A stretch of DNA of 50,865 nucleotides from Candidatus Aenigmatarchaeota archaeon. Lineage in GTDB: Archaea > Aenigmatarchaeota > Aenigmatarchaeia > QMZP01 > QMZT01. The notes beneath the pieces are model-generated. The model searched no databases. It saw nothing but the letters and a program-made list of their open reading frames with translations, and was not told where the DNA came from. Position numbers and translations under genes: made by a program. This document shows positions 8,387 to 15,644 of this stretch, one piece after another. Every line of letters begins with the position of its first letter. The first letter of the stretch is position 1. Location: positions 1 through 50,865 of the forward strand of contig JAGMCY010000160.1 in NCBI GenBank assembly GCA_023128965.1, written 5' to 3'.

Positions 8387-9058
8387 ATGGGCAAGAGGAT
8401 AATCAGCCAGAGGAGAGGAAGAGGTTCGCCCACCTACAGGGTCCCGAAAAGAGGGGAAGATATCAGGATTACTTACAAGAACGTGGAAGGCGAAGTCATG
8501 GACATCATAAACGATCCCGGAAGAAACTCGCCTGTGGCGAAAATCAGGTATTCGGACGGGACATCGGATTACCTCATAGCGCCAAAGGGTTTGAAAACAG
8601 GGGACAGGATGGATTTCGTTTCGCCCCTTTCAAAAATCCCGGTTGGCGCTCAGATATTCGGAATTGAAACCTCCCCGTTTTCCGGCCCGAAATTATGTAA
8701 CGCCCCGGGCTCGTTCGCGACACTCGTTTCAAAGGCAAAGAAGAAATGCGTCATTCGGCTCCCTTCAAAAAAGACAAGGGATCTCAACCTTGAATGCCGA
8801 GCGAGTGTAGGGATTCCGGCAGGGGACGGGTTCAAGGAGAAGCCATGGGTGAAGGCCGGGAAGAAATGGATTGCAATGCACAGGAAAGGGAAATTGTATC
8901 CCAGAACTTCGGGCGTGGCGATGAACGCGGTCGATCACCCGTTCGGGGGCCCGACCAAACCCGGTAAGCCCATGACCGTGAGTAGGCACGCGCCTCCCGG
9001 AGCGAAGGTAGGGTCATGGGGAGCGAGGAGGACCGGAAAGAAGAAAGGGAAAGGGTGA
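8387..9058 (+). CDS. rpl2: Large-subunit ribosomal protein uL2, with an altered HPHGGG loop
   Basis: This 223-residue protein matches archaeal uL2 (MGKRIISQRRGRGSPTYRV at the start, APPGAKVG and ARRTGK near the end). uL2 binds near the peptidyl-transferase centre and bridges the subunits. The near-universal loop normally read MNxVDHPHGGG is here MNAVDHPFGGPTK: the second histidine is phenylalanine and the third glycine of the run is proline. The first histidine is kept. This coincides with changes in the 23S active-site residues in the same window. The stop overlaps the uS19 start by one base. Confidence 0.96.
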   Translation: MGKRIISQRRGRGSPTYRVPKRGEDIRITYKNVEGEVMDIINDPGRNSPVAKIRYSDGTSDYLIAPKGLKTGDRMDFVSPLSKIPVGAQIFGIETSPFSGPKLCNAPGSFATLVSKAKKKCVIRLPSKKTRDLNLECRASVGIPAGDGFKEKPWVKAGKKWIAMHRKGKLYPRTSGVAMNAVDHPFGGPTKPGKPMTVSRHAPPGAKVGSWGARRTGKKKGKG

Positions 9059-9450
9059 TGGTGATATATATGGCGAAGTTTGCGTTCCGCGGGAAATCTT
9101 TCGAAGAGATAGAGGGAATGGACCTGGAAGAGTTCAGCCTTTTGCTGAAATCCAGGCAGAGGAGATCTCTGAAACGAGGGTTGAACGAAAAGCAGAAGAA
9201 GTTGCTCGAGAAGATAAGGAAAAATCCTAAGAAATTCCACAGGACACGTTGCAGGGAAATGGTAATACTCCCTGAAATGGTGGGCGTGAAGATTGGAGTG
9301 CATAGCGGAAAGGAATACATCCCCCTTGATATTAAACCAGAGATGATCGGTTACAGGCTCGGGGAGTTCGTGATGACGAGGAAGGTCGTGAAGCATTCCG
9401 CTCCTGGTTTCGGGGCGACGAGGTCTTCGAAGTTCGTTCCGTTGAAGTGA
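9058..9450 (+). CDS. rps19: Small-subunit ribosomal protein uS19
   Basis: I chose the ATG at 9058, which overlaps the uL2 stop as TGATG; MAKFAFRG at 9070 is an alternative. The product is 130 residues. The C-terminal GYRLGEFVMTRKVVKHSAP and GFGATRSSKFVPLK blocks are the invariant uS19 head-domain signature. It sits in the 30S head near the A site. The long basic middle (KRGLNEKQKKLLEKIRKN) is typical of archaeal and eukaryal forms. It is followed by uL22 with a second TGATG-style overlap. Confidence 0.95.
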   Translation: MVIYMAKFAFRGKSFEEIEGMDLEEFSLLLKSRQRRSLKRGLNEKQKKLLEKIRKNPKKFHRTRCREMVILPEMVGVKIGVHSGKEYIPLDIKPEMIGYRLGEFVMTRKVVKHSAPGFGATRSSKFVPLK

Positions 9451-9839
9451 TGTTTATGGTTGAATACACACTGAACCTGAATCCCAAGAAGTCGGCGAGG
9501 GCGTACGGGAGAGCGTTAAGAATATCCACCAAAAGCTCGGTAACGGTATGCCGCACGATTTCCGGTATGAATCTTTTGAAGGGCAAGAGGCTTTTGGGGG
9601 ATTTGATAACGGAGAAGAGAGGTCTGGACGGGAAATATTACACGAATGCTTCCAAGGAAATACTTAACGTTGTAAAGTCGGCGGAGATGAACGCTGAATT
9701 CAGGGGTCTGGACACGGGCAGGCTTGTGATATTCGCTTCCGCTCATAAGGGTTTTTCTTTCATCCGCCCCAGAAGGCTGAAGATGAGGAGAACCAGGAGG
9801 AAAATGACGAACATACAAATAGTTTTGCAACAGAAGTGA
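9450..9839 (+). CDS. rpl22: Large-subunit ribosomal protein uL22
   Basis: This 129-residue protein starts at the ATG overlapping the uS19 stop (alternatives are GTG 9447 and ATG 9456). SARAYGRALRISTKSSVTVCRTISGMNL and the conserved C-terminal hairpin region FIRPRRLKMRRTRRKMTNIQIVL identify uL22, which lines the exit tunnel opposite uL4. It lies in the conserved order uS19-uL22-uS3. Confidence 0.94.
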   Translation: MFMVEYTLNLNPKKSARAYGRALRISTKSSVTVCRTISGMNLLKGKRLLGDLITEKRGLDGKYYTNASKEILNVVKSAEMNAEFRGLDTGRLVIFASAHKGFSFIRPRRLKMRRTRRKMTNIQIVLQQK

Positions 9840-9844
9840 TTACT

Positions 9845-10471
9845 ATGCTCATGAAAAGCTTTTTTGTGGATTATGCGGTAAGGAAGACAAAGATAGAGGA
9901 TTTCATAAAAAAATATTTCCCTGAGGAAAGTTATTCAAAAGTCGGGCTGGAAAGGACGCCTTTGGGCGTCAAGATAATTATATACACGGACAGACCAGGA
10001 AGGATAATAGGGGCAGGAGGCAGGAAGATCAACGAGTTGACCGACAGGCTGAAGGAGGAGTTCAAGCTCGAGAATCCGCAAGTGGACGTTAAACCAATCG
10101 AAAAACCCGACCTGGACGCGAAAATCGTTGCGAAAAAAATAACCTCAGCGCTTGGACGTGGTTACAACTACAAAAAGATCGGGAACATAATGCTGAAAAG
10201 GGTCATGGGCGCGGGGGCGATAGGGGTGGAAATCATTATCTCCGGAAAGCTCGGTGGCTCGAAGGGAAGGACAGGGAAATTCATAGACGGTTATCTTAAG
10301 CACTGTGGTCAGCCTGCGAAAGAACTGGTTGACTACGGATTCGATGAAGCGAACACGAAACCGGGTAAGATAGGCGTTCAGGTAAGGATAATGGAATCCG
10401 TTCCTTTGATAGCGGAGGATATAGAAGAGGAAAAGGATAAAAAGAAGGAATCCAAAAATAAAGAAGAATAG
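9845..10471 (+). CDS. rps3: Small-subunit ribosomal protein uS3
   Basis: This 208-residue protein has the KH-domain motif GRIIGAGGRKINELTDRL (about residues 58-75). The C-terminal domain holds GRGYNYKKIGNIMLKRVMGAGAIGVEI and GSKGRTGKFIDGYLKHCGQPAKE. uS3 lines the mRNA entry channel. I chose the ATG at 9845; MKSFFVDYAVRKTK at 9851 is also possible. The tail is highly charged (EEEKDKKKESKNKEE), as in other archaea. Confidence 0.95.
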   Translation: MLMKSFFVDYAVRKTKIEDFIKKYFPEESYSKVGLERTPLGVKIIIYTDRPGRIIGAGGRKINELTDRLKEEFKLENPQVDVKPIEKPDLDAKIVAKKITSALGRGYNYKKIGNIMLKRVMGAGAIGVEIIISGKLGGSKGRTGKFIDGYLKHCGQPAKELVDYGFDEANTKPGKIGVQVRIMESVPLIAEDIEEEKDKKKESKNKEE

Positions 10472-10479
10472 GGTGTTTT

Positions 10480-10683
10480 ATGGCTATTCTGAGGAAAAAG
10501 GACATAAGAAAGATGGATGAAAAGGAACTTGAAAAACAAATGAAAGAGCTCAATTTGGAACTTTCCAAGGAAAAGGCGAACATACACATAGGAGCCACTG
10601 TAACCTCTCCTGGCAAGCTGAAAGAGATCAGGAGAACGATTGCCAGGATAAAAACTATCAAGAATGAGAAAAGGGGAGAATGA
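10480..10683 (+). CDS. rpl29: Large-subunit ribosomal protein uL29
   Basis: This 67-residue helical protein begins MAILRKKDIRKMDEKELEKQM. It contains the uL29 hairpin with the conserved NIHIGATVTSPGKLKEIRRTIARIKTI segment. It sits near the tunnel exit beside uL23. An 82-bp gap without an obvious gene separates it from aIF1. Confidence 0.92.
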   Translation: MAILRKKDIRKMDEKELEKQMKELNLELSKEKANIHIGATVTSPGKLKEIRRTIARIKTIKNEKRGE

Positions 10684-10765
10684 AAGGGTATTTAGAGTTT
10701 TCGAAACCTGTATATTCGATTTTTGAAACAGCAAAATTTGAAATAAAGGGGAGTGAAATCGGAAG

Positions 10766-11071
10766 ATGACGGAGATTTGCCCTAACTGCGGCCTTCCGAA
10801 GGACATTTGCGCATGCGAAACGATCGCGAAGGAAGAGGAAAAGATAAGGATTTCTTCCATAAGAAAGAGGTTCGGAAAGAGGGTGACCTTGATCGAGGGG
10901 ATAAGCAGGGACGTGAATTCGAAAGGTATCCTGAAGGAACTGAAAACCAAGCTCGCATGCGGCGGGACAATGAAAGACGATGTGATCGAACTCCAGGGAG
11001 ACCACAGGAGAAGGATAAAGGAGATTCTGGTAAAACTCGGTTTTCCGGGCGACAAGATCGAGGTTTCGTAA
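10766..11071 (+). CDS. Translation initiation factor aIF1 (SUI1 family)
   Basis: This 101-residue protein has an N-terminal four-cysteine zinc motif (CPNCGLPKDICAC), as in many euryarchaeal homologues. The SUI1 core follows: RKRFGKRVTLIEGI, LKTKLACGGTMKDDVIELQGDHR and KILVKLGFPG near the C-terminus. aIF1 monitors start-codon selection on the 30S. Its place between uL29 and Rpp29 is the standard archaeal order. Confidence 0.95.
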   Translation: MTEICPNCGLPKDICACETIAKEEEKIRISSIRKRFGKRVTLIEGISRDVNSKGILKELKTKLACGGTMKDDVIELQGDHRRRIKEILVKLGFPGDKIEVS

Positions 11072-11126
11072 ATTTAGGGAAAAACCAAGGGGATAGATTT
11101 TTACAATCTGGATTCTATATTTAATT

Positions 11127-11405
11127 ATGAGAACTCCTGAAAATCTCGTCCGCCACGAACTGATAGGACTGAAAGCGAAAGTAGTTGATAGTTCAAACCC
11201 GAAAAACGTTGGGATAAAAGGACGGATAGTGAACGAAACGAGGAATACTCTCGTTATCGAAAAAACGGACGGGAAGGAAGTTAAATTGGTAAAAGAAGAG
11301 AACGTTTTTGTTTTTGATTTGGGTGGGGAAAGGATCAGTGTGGACGGGAAGATTCTGGTTGGAAGACCCGAGGACAGGATAAAGAAGAAGTTCAGGAAGT
11401 GGTGA
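11127..11405 (+). CDS. rnp1: RNase P protein subunit 1 (Rpp29/Pop4)
   Basis: This 92-residue protein matches the Rpp29 beta-barrel: LVRHELIGLKAKVVDSSNPKNVGIKGRIVNETRNTLVIEKTDGK and the C-terminal VDGKILVGRPEDRIKK. With Rpp21 it binds the specificity domain of RNase P RNA, which is itself encoded here at 44478-44805. The position before uS17 is conserved in archaea. Confidence 0.95.
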   Translation: MRTPENLVRHELIGLKAKVVDSSNPKNVGIKGRIVNETRNTLVIEKTDGKEVKLVKEENVFVFDLGGERISVDGKILVGRPEDRIKKKFRKW

Positions 11406-11410
11406 AAGCG

Positions 11411-11482
11411 CAGTCTTTTTAAATATTTGTTTCTATTAGTATATCCAAACAGTTAACTGTTAATGTATTTAAATAAAGACTG
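11411..11482 (+). promoter_or_regulatory. Internal promoter/operator region with nested inverted repeats before uS17
   Basis: The interval between Rpp29 and uS17 holds a perfect 14-bp palindrome AACAGTTAACTGTT (11448-11461). It is flanked by an outer inverted repeat: CAGTCTTTTTAAATA at 11411-11425 against TATTTAAATAAAGACTG at 11466-11482. Each arm carries a TATA-like TTTAAATA. The right arm sits about 15-30 bp before the uS17 ATG at 11497. This looks like an operator over a promoter that splits the cluster into two transcription units. Confidence 0.5.
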
Positions 11483-11496
11483 TCAATTGGATTATT

Positions 11497-11865
11497 ATGA
11501 AAAACGAGAAGACCGGAAAGGCGGGGAAGGCGAAGGAAAAGGATATAGGTCTGGGTTTAACTCAGCCTAAGGAAGCATGCGAAGATCCGAAATGCGCCTG
11601 GCATGGTAAGCTCGCTGTTCGCGGAAGGGTTTTCAGGGGGAATGTGAAATCCGCGAAGGCGCACAACACGGTTATTGTGGAGTGGGGGTATCACAGGCTC
11701 ATTAGGAAATACCAAAGGTATGAAAGAAGGAAATCGTACGTGACGGTACACAACCCCCCATGCATGAAGGCGAATGAGGGGGATTCGGTTGTTATCGCCG
11801 AGTGCAGGCCGTTATCAAAAACTAAAAATTTCGTTATCGTGAATGTTGAAAGGGGGAGAAAATGA
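11497..11865 (+). CDS. rps17: Small-subunit ribosomal protein uS17
   Basis: This 122-residue protein shows the archaeal uS17 pattern: CEDPKCAWHGKLAVRGRVFRG, KAHNTVIVEW, RYERRKSYVTVHNPPCM and the C-terminal GDSVVIAECRPLSKTKNFVIV. It is a primary 16S-binding protein. The usual CPFHG of the zinc-like motif is CAWHG here. Its stop overlaps the uL14 start as ATGA. Confidence 0.95.
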   Translation: MKNEKTGKAGKAKEKDIGLGLTQPKEACEDPKCAWHGKLAVRGRVFRGNVKSAKAHNTVIVEWGYHRLIRKYQRYERRKSYVTVHNPPCMKANEGDSVVIAECRPLSKTKNFVIVNVERGRK

Positions 11866-12260
11866 AGGCTGTATCTTCGAAAATCTCGTATGGTCTTTCC
11901 ACGAAGTCCCTGATAAAATGCGTGGATAACTCTGGGGCGAAGACACTGGAGATAATAGCTGTGAGGGGATACAAAGGGAAAAGAAGGACGAAACCAAAGG
12001 CGGGTGTGGCAAGCATGGTTTTCTGCAGGGTGTACAGCGGGACTGAGAAGGTTCGCCATCAAATATTTCGAGCGGTGGTCGTCAGGCAGAAAAAAGAATT
12101 CAGGAGGCCGGATGGGATGCGTGTTCAATTCGAGGATAACGCAGCGGTGATAATTGATGAAAAGAACGATCCAAAAGGCTCGCAGATAAAGGGCCCAATA
12201 GCGAAGGAAGTGGTTGAAAGATTCCCTACAGTTGGTAAAATCGCGACAATAGTGGTGTGA
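11862..12260 (+). CDS. rpl14: Large-subunit ribosomal protein uL14
   Basis: This 132-residue protein has the uL14 core: CVDNSGAKTLEIIAVRGYKGK, VRQKKEFRRPDGMRVQFEDNAAVIIDE and GPIAKEVVERFPTVGKIATIVV. uL14 lies at the subunit interface. It is also part of the docking surface for aIF6, which is encoded at 32517-33176. Length is normal. Confidence 0.96.
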   Translation: MKAVSSKISYGLSTKSLIKCVDNSGAKTLEIIAVRGYKGKRRTKPKAGVASMVFCRVYSGTEKVRHQIFRAVVVRQKKEFRRPDGMRVQFEDNAAVIIDEKNDPKGSQIKGPIAKEVVERFPTVGKIATIVV

Positions 12261-12261
12261 T

Positions 12262-12678
12262 ATGAAGGAATGGTCAAACAAATGGGTTTCGAGCAGGCAA
12301 CCAAGAAAACAGAGGAAATACAGGTACAACGCCCCCCTACACGTGAGGCAGAAGTTTGTCTCGGCCCACCTTTCAGAGGTTTTGAGGGGAAGGTTTGGTA
12401 AACGCTCGCTCCCCTTGAGAAAGGGGGATGAGGTTAAGGTTATGAGGGGCTCGGATAAAGGGTTTAAAGGCAAAATAGAAAGAATAGACCTTAAAGAGGG
12501 AAAAGTTTACATTGAGGGATTAAACGTTAAAAAGGTTGATGGATCGGAAGTTTTGAAGCCGAAAGACCCCTCGAACTTGCTCATAACCGAGTCTAAAATG
12601 GAGGATAAGAGAAGGCAGATGATCGTTGAGAGATCAAGGGAAAAGGAAGAGGAGAAAGCAAAGAAAAAAGGTGAATGA
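12262..12678 (+). CDS. rpl24: Large-subunit ribosomal protein uL24
   Basis: This 138-residue protein begins with the archaeal/eukaryal extension (WVSSRQPRKQRKYRYNAPLHVRQK). It contains the KOW motif GDEVKVMRGSDKGFKGKIERIDLKEGKVYIEGL, then KKVDGSEVLKPKDPSNLLI. The tail is a lysine/glutamate-rich helix. It overlaps no neighbour and directly precedes eS4. Confidence 0.95.
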   Translation: MKEWSNKWVSSRQPRKQRKYRYNAPLHVRQKFVSAHLSEVLRGRFGKRSLPLRKGDEVKVMRGSDKGFKGKIERIDLKEGKVYIEGLNVKKVDGSEVLKPKDPSNLLITESKMEDKRRQMIVERSREKEEEKAKKKGE

Positions 12679-12679
12679 C

Positions 12680-13357
12680 ATGCATTTGAAGAGATATTCC
12701 ATCCCTAAATACTGGAAATTGAGGAAGAAGGAAGAGGAGTTCGTTGTTTCTCCAAGGCCGGGACCGCACAAAAAATCCGAATGCATTCCTTTGCTCGTAA
12801 TACTCAGGGATGTACTGAAAATATTCGAAAACGCTAAAGAAGCGAAAAGCACGATTAAGAAGGGGGATATTCTGGTTGACAAGAAGGTGAGGAAAGACCC
12901 GAATTACCCAGTCGGGCTGATGGATGTTATGGAAATTCCGAAGGTTAAAAAATATTACAGGGTTTCCGTGGATAAACACGGTCTCTTCCTTGAGGAGATG
13001 GGTCCTTCGCAAGCGGACAAAAAGCTCTGTAGGATACAGGACAAGAAAACGATAAAGGGAGGCGTAAATCAGCTTAACCTCCATGACGGGAGAAACATCC
13101 TGACCGAGAAGAACGTTCACAAGCCAAACGATTCGCTTCTTATTGAAATACCAACACAGAAGATTTTGAAGCACTTCAAGTTCGATAAGAATTCGCCTGC
13201 CATCGTAATTTCCGGAAAGAACATCGGGGTGAGAGGGAAGGTGAAGGAGATTTTCAATCGAAAAACAATGCTCGAGAGCAATCGTGTCGTTCTGCAAACG
13301 AAGGAAGGGGAGATAGAAACAGTCAAGGAATACGTACTGGTTGGTGAGGTTAAATGA
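12680..13357 (+). CDS. rps4e: Small-subunit ribosomal protein eS4
   Basis: I chose the ATG at 12680 (MHLKRYSIPKYWKLRKKE), one base after the uL24 stop, rather than the frame's upstream start inside uL24. The product has 225 residues. The S4-like RNA-binding segment (LKIFENAKEAKSTIKKGDILVDKKVRKDPNYPVGLMDV) and the C-terminal KOW region (PAIVISGKNIGVRGKVKEI) fit eS4. The stop overlaps the uL5 start as ATGA. Confidence 0.95.
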   Translation: MHLKRYSIPKYWKLRKKEEEFVVSPRPGPHKKSECIPLLVILRDVLKIFENAKEAKSTIKKGDILVDKKVRKDPNYPVGLMDVMEIPKVKKYYRVSVDKHGLFLEEMGPSQADKKLCRIQDKKTIKGGVNQLNLHDGRNILTEKNVHKPNDSLLIEIPTQKILKHFKFDKNSPAIVISGKNIGVRGKVKEIFNRKTMLESNRVVLQTKEGEIETVKEYVLVGEVK

Positions 13358-13869
13358 ATCCCATGAGAGAGATAAAACTGGAGAAGGTCACGATCAACAT
13401 AGGGGCTGGCGAGGCCGGACCGAAACTTGAGATGGCAAAGAAGCTCCTTGAAAAGCTTTCGGAAGGGAAGGTCGTGGTTACAAAAACCCATAAGCGGACG
13501 ACCTTCGGCGTTGCGAAGAAAAAGCCCATAGGCGTGAAGATAACGATGAGGGGGGAAAGAGCGAAAGAGTTCCTCAGGAACGTGCTAAAAGCTAATGAAA
13601 ACCGTATAAGTCCTGAACAGTTCGACAACAACGGGAACTTCTCGATAGGCGTGAAAGAGTACATAAACCTCCCAGGGATAAAGTATGATCCTGAGATAGG
13701 GATAATAGGTATGGATGTTTGCGTTACGTTGGAAAGACCCGGATTCAGGGTCAAGAAAAGGAGGATACGTCCGAAAAAAGTAGGGAATAAACACAGGATA
13801 ACAAATGAAGAAGCTAAAGAATGGGTGAAAAACGAATTTGATGCTGAGATTTCAAAAGAGGAGGAGTGA
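13354..13869 (+). CDS. rpl5: Large-subunit ribosomal protein uL5
   Basis: This 171-residue protein binds 5S rRNA and the P-site tRNA elbow. It starts MNPMREIKLEKVTINIGAGEAGPKL, the usual archaeal entry, and contains RTTFGVAKKKPIGVKITMRG and NLPGIKYDPEIGIIGMDVCVTLERPG. The C-terminal RVKKRRIRPKKVGNKHRI is also typical. No 5S rRNA gene was seen in the window. Confidence 0.95.
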   Translation: MNPMREIKLEKVTINIGAGEAGPKLEMAKKLLEKLSEGKVVVTKTHKRTTFGVAKKKPIGVKITMRGERAKEFLRNVLKANENRISPEQFDNNGNFSIGVKEYINLPGIKYDPEIGIIGMDVCVTLERPGFRVKKRRIRPKKVGNKHRITNEEAKEWVKNEFDAEISKEEE

Positions 13870-13887
13870 AAGCGAAAAGGTGTTGAT

Positions 13888-14109
13888 ATGACTTTTGAAA
13901 ACGCGAAAAAGCAGATAGAGAACAAACCCGTGAAACTCGCGAGGTTCATGAAGTTCAACAAGCCAAAGGACAGGAAGTTCGGAAGGAATGTGAAGCCCTG
14001 CAGGAGATGCGGAAAGACGGAAGGGGTTATACACAAATACGGCCTATGTTATTGCAGGCAGTGTTTCAGGGAAAAGGCGAGAGAACTGGGTTTTGAAAAA
14101 TTTGAGTGA
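13888..14109 (+). CDS. rps14: Small-subunit ribosomal protein uS14, zinc-binding form
   Basis: This 73-residue protein is longer than the usual archaeal 50-55 because of an N-terminal stretch (MTFENAKKQIENKPVKLARF). The zinc motif CRRCGKTEGVIHKYGLCYCRQCFREKAREL has all four cysteines (CxxC and CxxC). It binds the 30S head. Its end overlaps the long open frame of uS8, but the true uS8 start lies after the stop. Confidence 0.92.
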   Translation: MTFENAKKQIENKPVKLARFMKFNKPKDRKFGRNVKPCRRCGKTEGVIHKYGLCYCRQCFREKARELGFEKFE

Positions 14110-14119
14110 GGTTTCGACT

Positions 14120-14506
14120 ATGAAGCACGATTTGCTCGCTGACATGTTTTCCGTGATAAAAAACGCGGAGAGAATCGGGAAGGGGGAATGCATGGTCCCG
14201 AGTTCGAAAATAATAAAGGAAATCCTCAAACTCATACAGAAAAACAAGTACATAGGCTCGTTCGAATTCATTGATGACGGGAAGAGCGGAAATTTTCGAG
14301 TAGAACTGCTTGGAAGGATAAATGATTGTGGCGTCATAAGACCGAGATTCTATCTGAAAAAGGACGAGTTCATATCATGGGAAAAGAGATTCCTTCCGTC
14401 CGTTAACATCGGACTATTGTTCGTGACCACTTCGAAAGGCATAATCGATCACAGGCATGCCAAAAGGGAAGGGGCGGGCGGCGCTCTGCTGGGTTATATT
14501 TATTAG
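14120..14506 (+). CDS. rps8: Small-subunit ribosomal protein uS8
   Basis: I chose the ATG at 14120 (MKHDLLADMFSVIKNAERIGK) because it matches the conserved uS8 N-terminus; the open frame extends 9 codons upstream into uS14. The 128-residue product ends with VTTSKGIIDHRHAKREGAGGALLGYIY, the conserved C-terminal domain. In nearly all archaea uL6 comes next; here the eL30 gene follows after 8 bp. Confidence 0.95.
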   Translation: MKHDLLADMFSVIKNAERIGKGECMVPSSKIIKEILKLIQKNKYIGSFEFIDDGKSGNFRVELLGRINDCGVIRPRFYLKKDEFISWEKRFLPSVNIGLLFVTTSKGIIDHRHAKREGAGGALLGYIY

Positions 14507-14514
14507 TGGTTTGA

Positions 14515-14778
14515 ATGTCAATAGAGAAGGAAATCAAAGAGGCGATGGAGGAGAAGAAGTTGATAATTGGCAGCAAAAGCGTGATAAAAAACATTAAACG
14601 TAACGATGTCAAATACGTTATATGCTCCACCAACTGCAAGGAAGACGTGATAAACGATTTAAACTACTACAATAAAAACTTTGGTGTTGAGATCAAAAAA
14701 TTCAAGGGGAACTCAAGACAGCTGGGAGAGATATGCAGGAAGCCGTTCAACGTGATGCTGCTAGGGATAAAAAAATGA
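14515..14778 (+). CDS. rpl30e: Large-subunit ribosomal protein eL30
   Basis: This 87-residue L7Ae/L30e-fold protein contains KKLIIGSKSVIKNIKRNDVKYVICSTNCKEDVINDLNYY and the C-terminal SRQLGEICRKPFNVMLLGI. In other archaea eL30 follows the RNA polymerase genes and precedes nusA, as it does here, but the polymerase genes themselves are missing. It is short (usual length about 95-105) and acidic/basic balanced. Confidence 0.93.
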   Translation: MSIEKEIKEAMEEKKLIIGSKSVIKNIKRNDVKYVICSTNCKEDVINDLNYYNKNFGVEIKKFKGNSRQLGEICRKPFNVMLLGIKK

Positions 14779-14788
14779 GCTGATAAAG

Positions 14789-15193
14789 ATGGGAATAAAG
14801 CTAACAACCGAACACGTCCGCATAGTTGGAATATTCGAGAGGCTTATAGAAGTGCATGTCAGGGATTGTATTATAAATGACGACACGGTTTACTTCCTCA
14901 TAGAACCCGGAAAAATTGGAATGGCGATAGGGAAGAACGGGAGGAACATAAAAAATGTGTGCAGGACATTGGGGAAGAAAGTGAAAATATTCGAGTACGC
15001 TGATACGCCAGAAAAACTCGTCCGCAATTTGATACCGAATATAAACTCCATTGAAATCAACAGCGGTGTGATAACGGTTTCAATCCCCGTCTCCGACAAG
15101 TCGACTGTGATAGGGAAGAACGGGAGGAACATAAAGATGATAAGGCAGTTCCTTAAAAGACATTTCAACATAGACAATTTAAGGCTTAAGTGA
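14789..15193 (+). CDS. nusA: Archaeal NusA-like KH-domain protein
   Basis: This 134-residue protein has two KH-type GxxG signatures, GMAIGKNGRNIKNVCRTLGKKVKIFEYADTPE and the later VIGKNGRNIKMIRQFLKRHF. It lacks the N-terminal and S1 domains of bacterial NusA, as all archaeal forms do. It sits in the standard eL30-nusA-uS12-uS7 order. It is thought to bind RNA; its role in archaeal transcription is still loosely defined. Confidence 0.94.
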   Translation: MGIKLTTEHVRIVGIFERLIEVHVRDCIINDDTVYFLIEPGKIGMAIGKNGRNIKNVCRTLGKKVKIFEYADTPEKLVRNLIPNINSIEINSGVITVSIPVSDKSTVIGKNGRNIKMIRQFLKRHFNIDNLRLK

Positions 15194-15214
15194 TAAAATA
15201 ACGAGTGGATAAAT

Positions 15215-15643
15215 ATGCCTGGAGCGTTCGCTGCTAGGAATTTGAAGAAGAAAAGGGGGAAGTTCAGGTGGAGCTCTGACCAGAAAAAGAGGAAGATGCT
15301 CAAACTCTGGGAGAAGACCCCCATTAGAGGAGCACCCATAGCGAAAGCGCTCGTCTTGAAGAAGAAAGGCGTTGAGCAAAAGCAGCCTCACTCCGGGATA
15401 ATAAAGGTCGTTCGCTGCCAGCTTATAAAAAACGGCATACAGGTAACGGCTTTCGTCCCGAAGACAGGAACGATAAAACATATAGACGAGCACGATGAGG
15501 TTCTGATCGTAGGGCTGGGAGGTTCACAGGGCGGGGCGGTCGGGTCCATGCACGGTATTAAATACAAGGTTATCGCGGTGAACGGGATTCCCTTGTCTGA
15601 AATTCTGAAGGGCAAGAAAGAGAAGGTGAAGGAAGGCGGATAG
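15215..15643 (+). CDS. rps12: Small-subunit ribosomal protein uS12 with altered decoding-centre loops
   Basis: This 142-residue protein is clearly uS12 (MPGAFAARNLKKKRGKFRW, RGAPIAKALVLKKKGVEQKQ, QLIKNGIQVTAFVPKTGTI, HDEVLIVGLGG). Its two decoding-centre loops are unusual. The near-universal PNSAIRK is PHSGIIK. The second loop, normally GRKGHAVGDIPGVRF in archaea, reads GGSQGGAVGSMHGIKY, so the conserved D and P are serine and histidine. These residues normally contact the 16S bases that inspect the codon-anticodon helix. The gene is otherwise full length and in its usual place, so this is not decay. Confidence 0.95.
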   Translation: MPGAFAARNLKKKRGKFRWSSDQKKRKMLKLWEKTPIRGAPIAKALVLKKKGVEQKQPHSGIIKVVRCQLIKNGIQVTAFVPKTGTIKHIDEHDEVLIVGLGGSQGGAVGSMHGIKYKVIAVNGIPLSEILKGKKEKVKEGG

Positions 15644-15644
15644 G

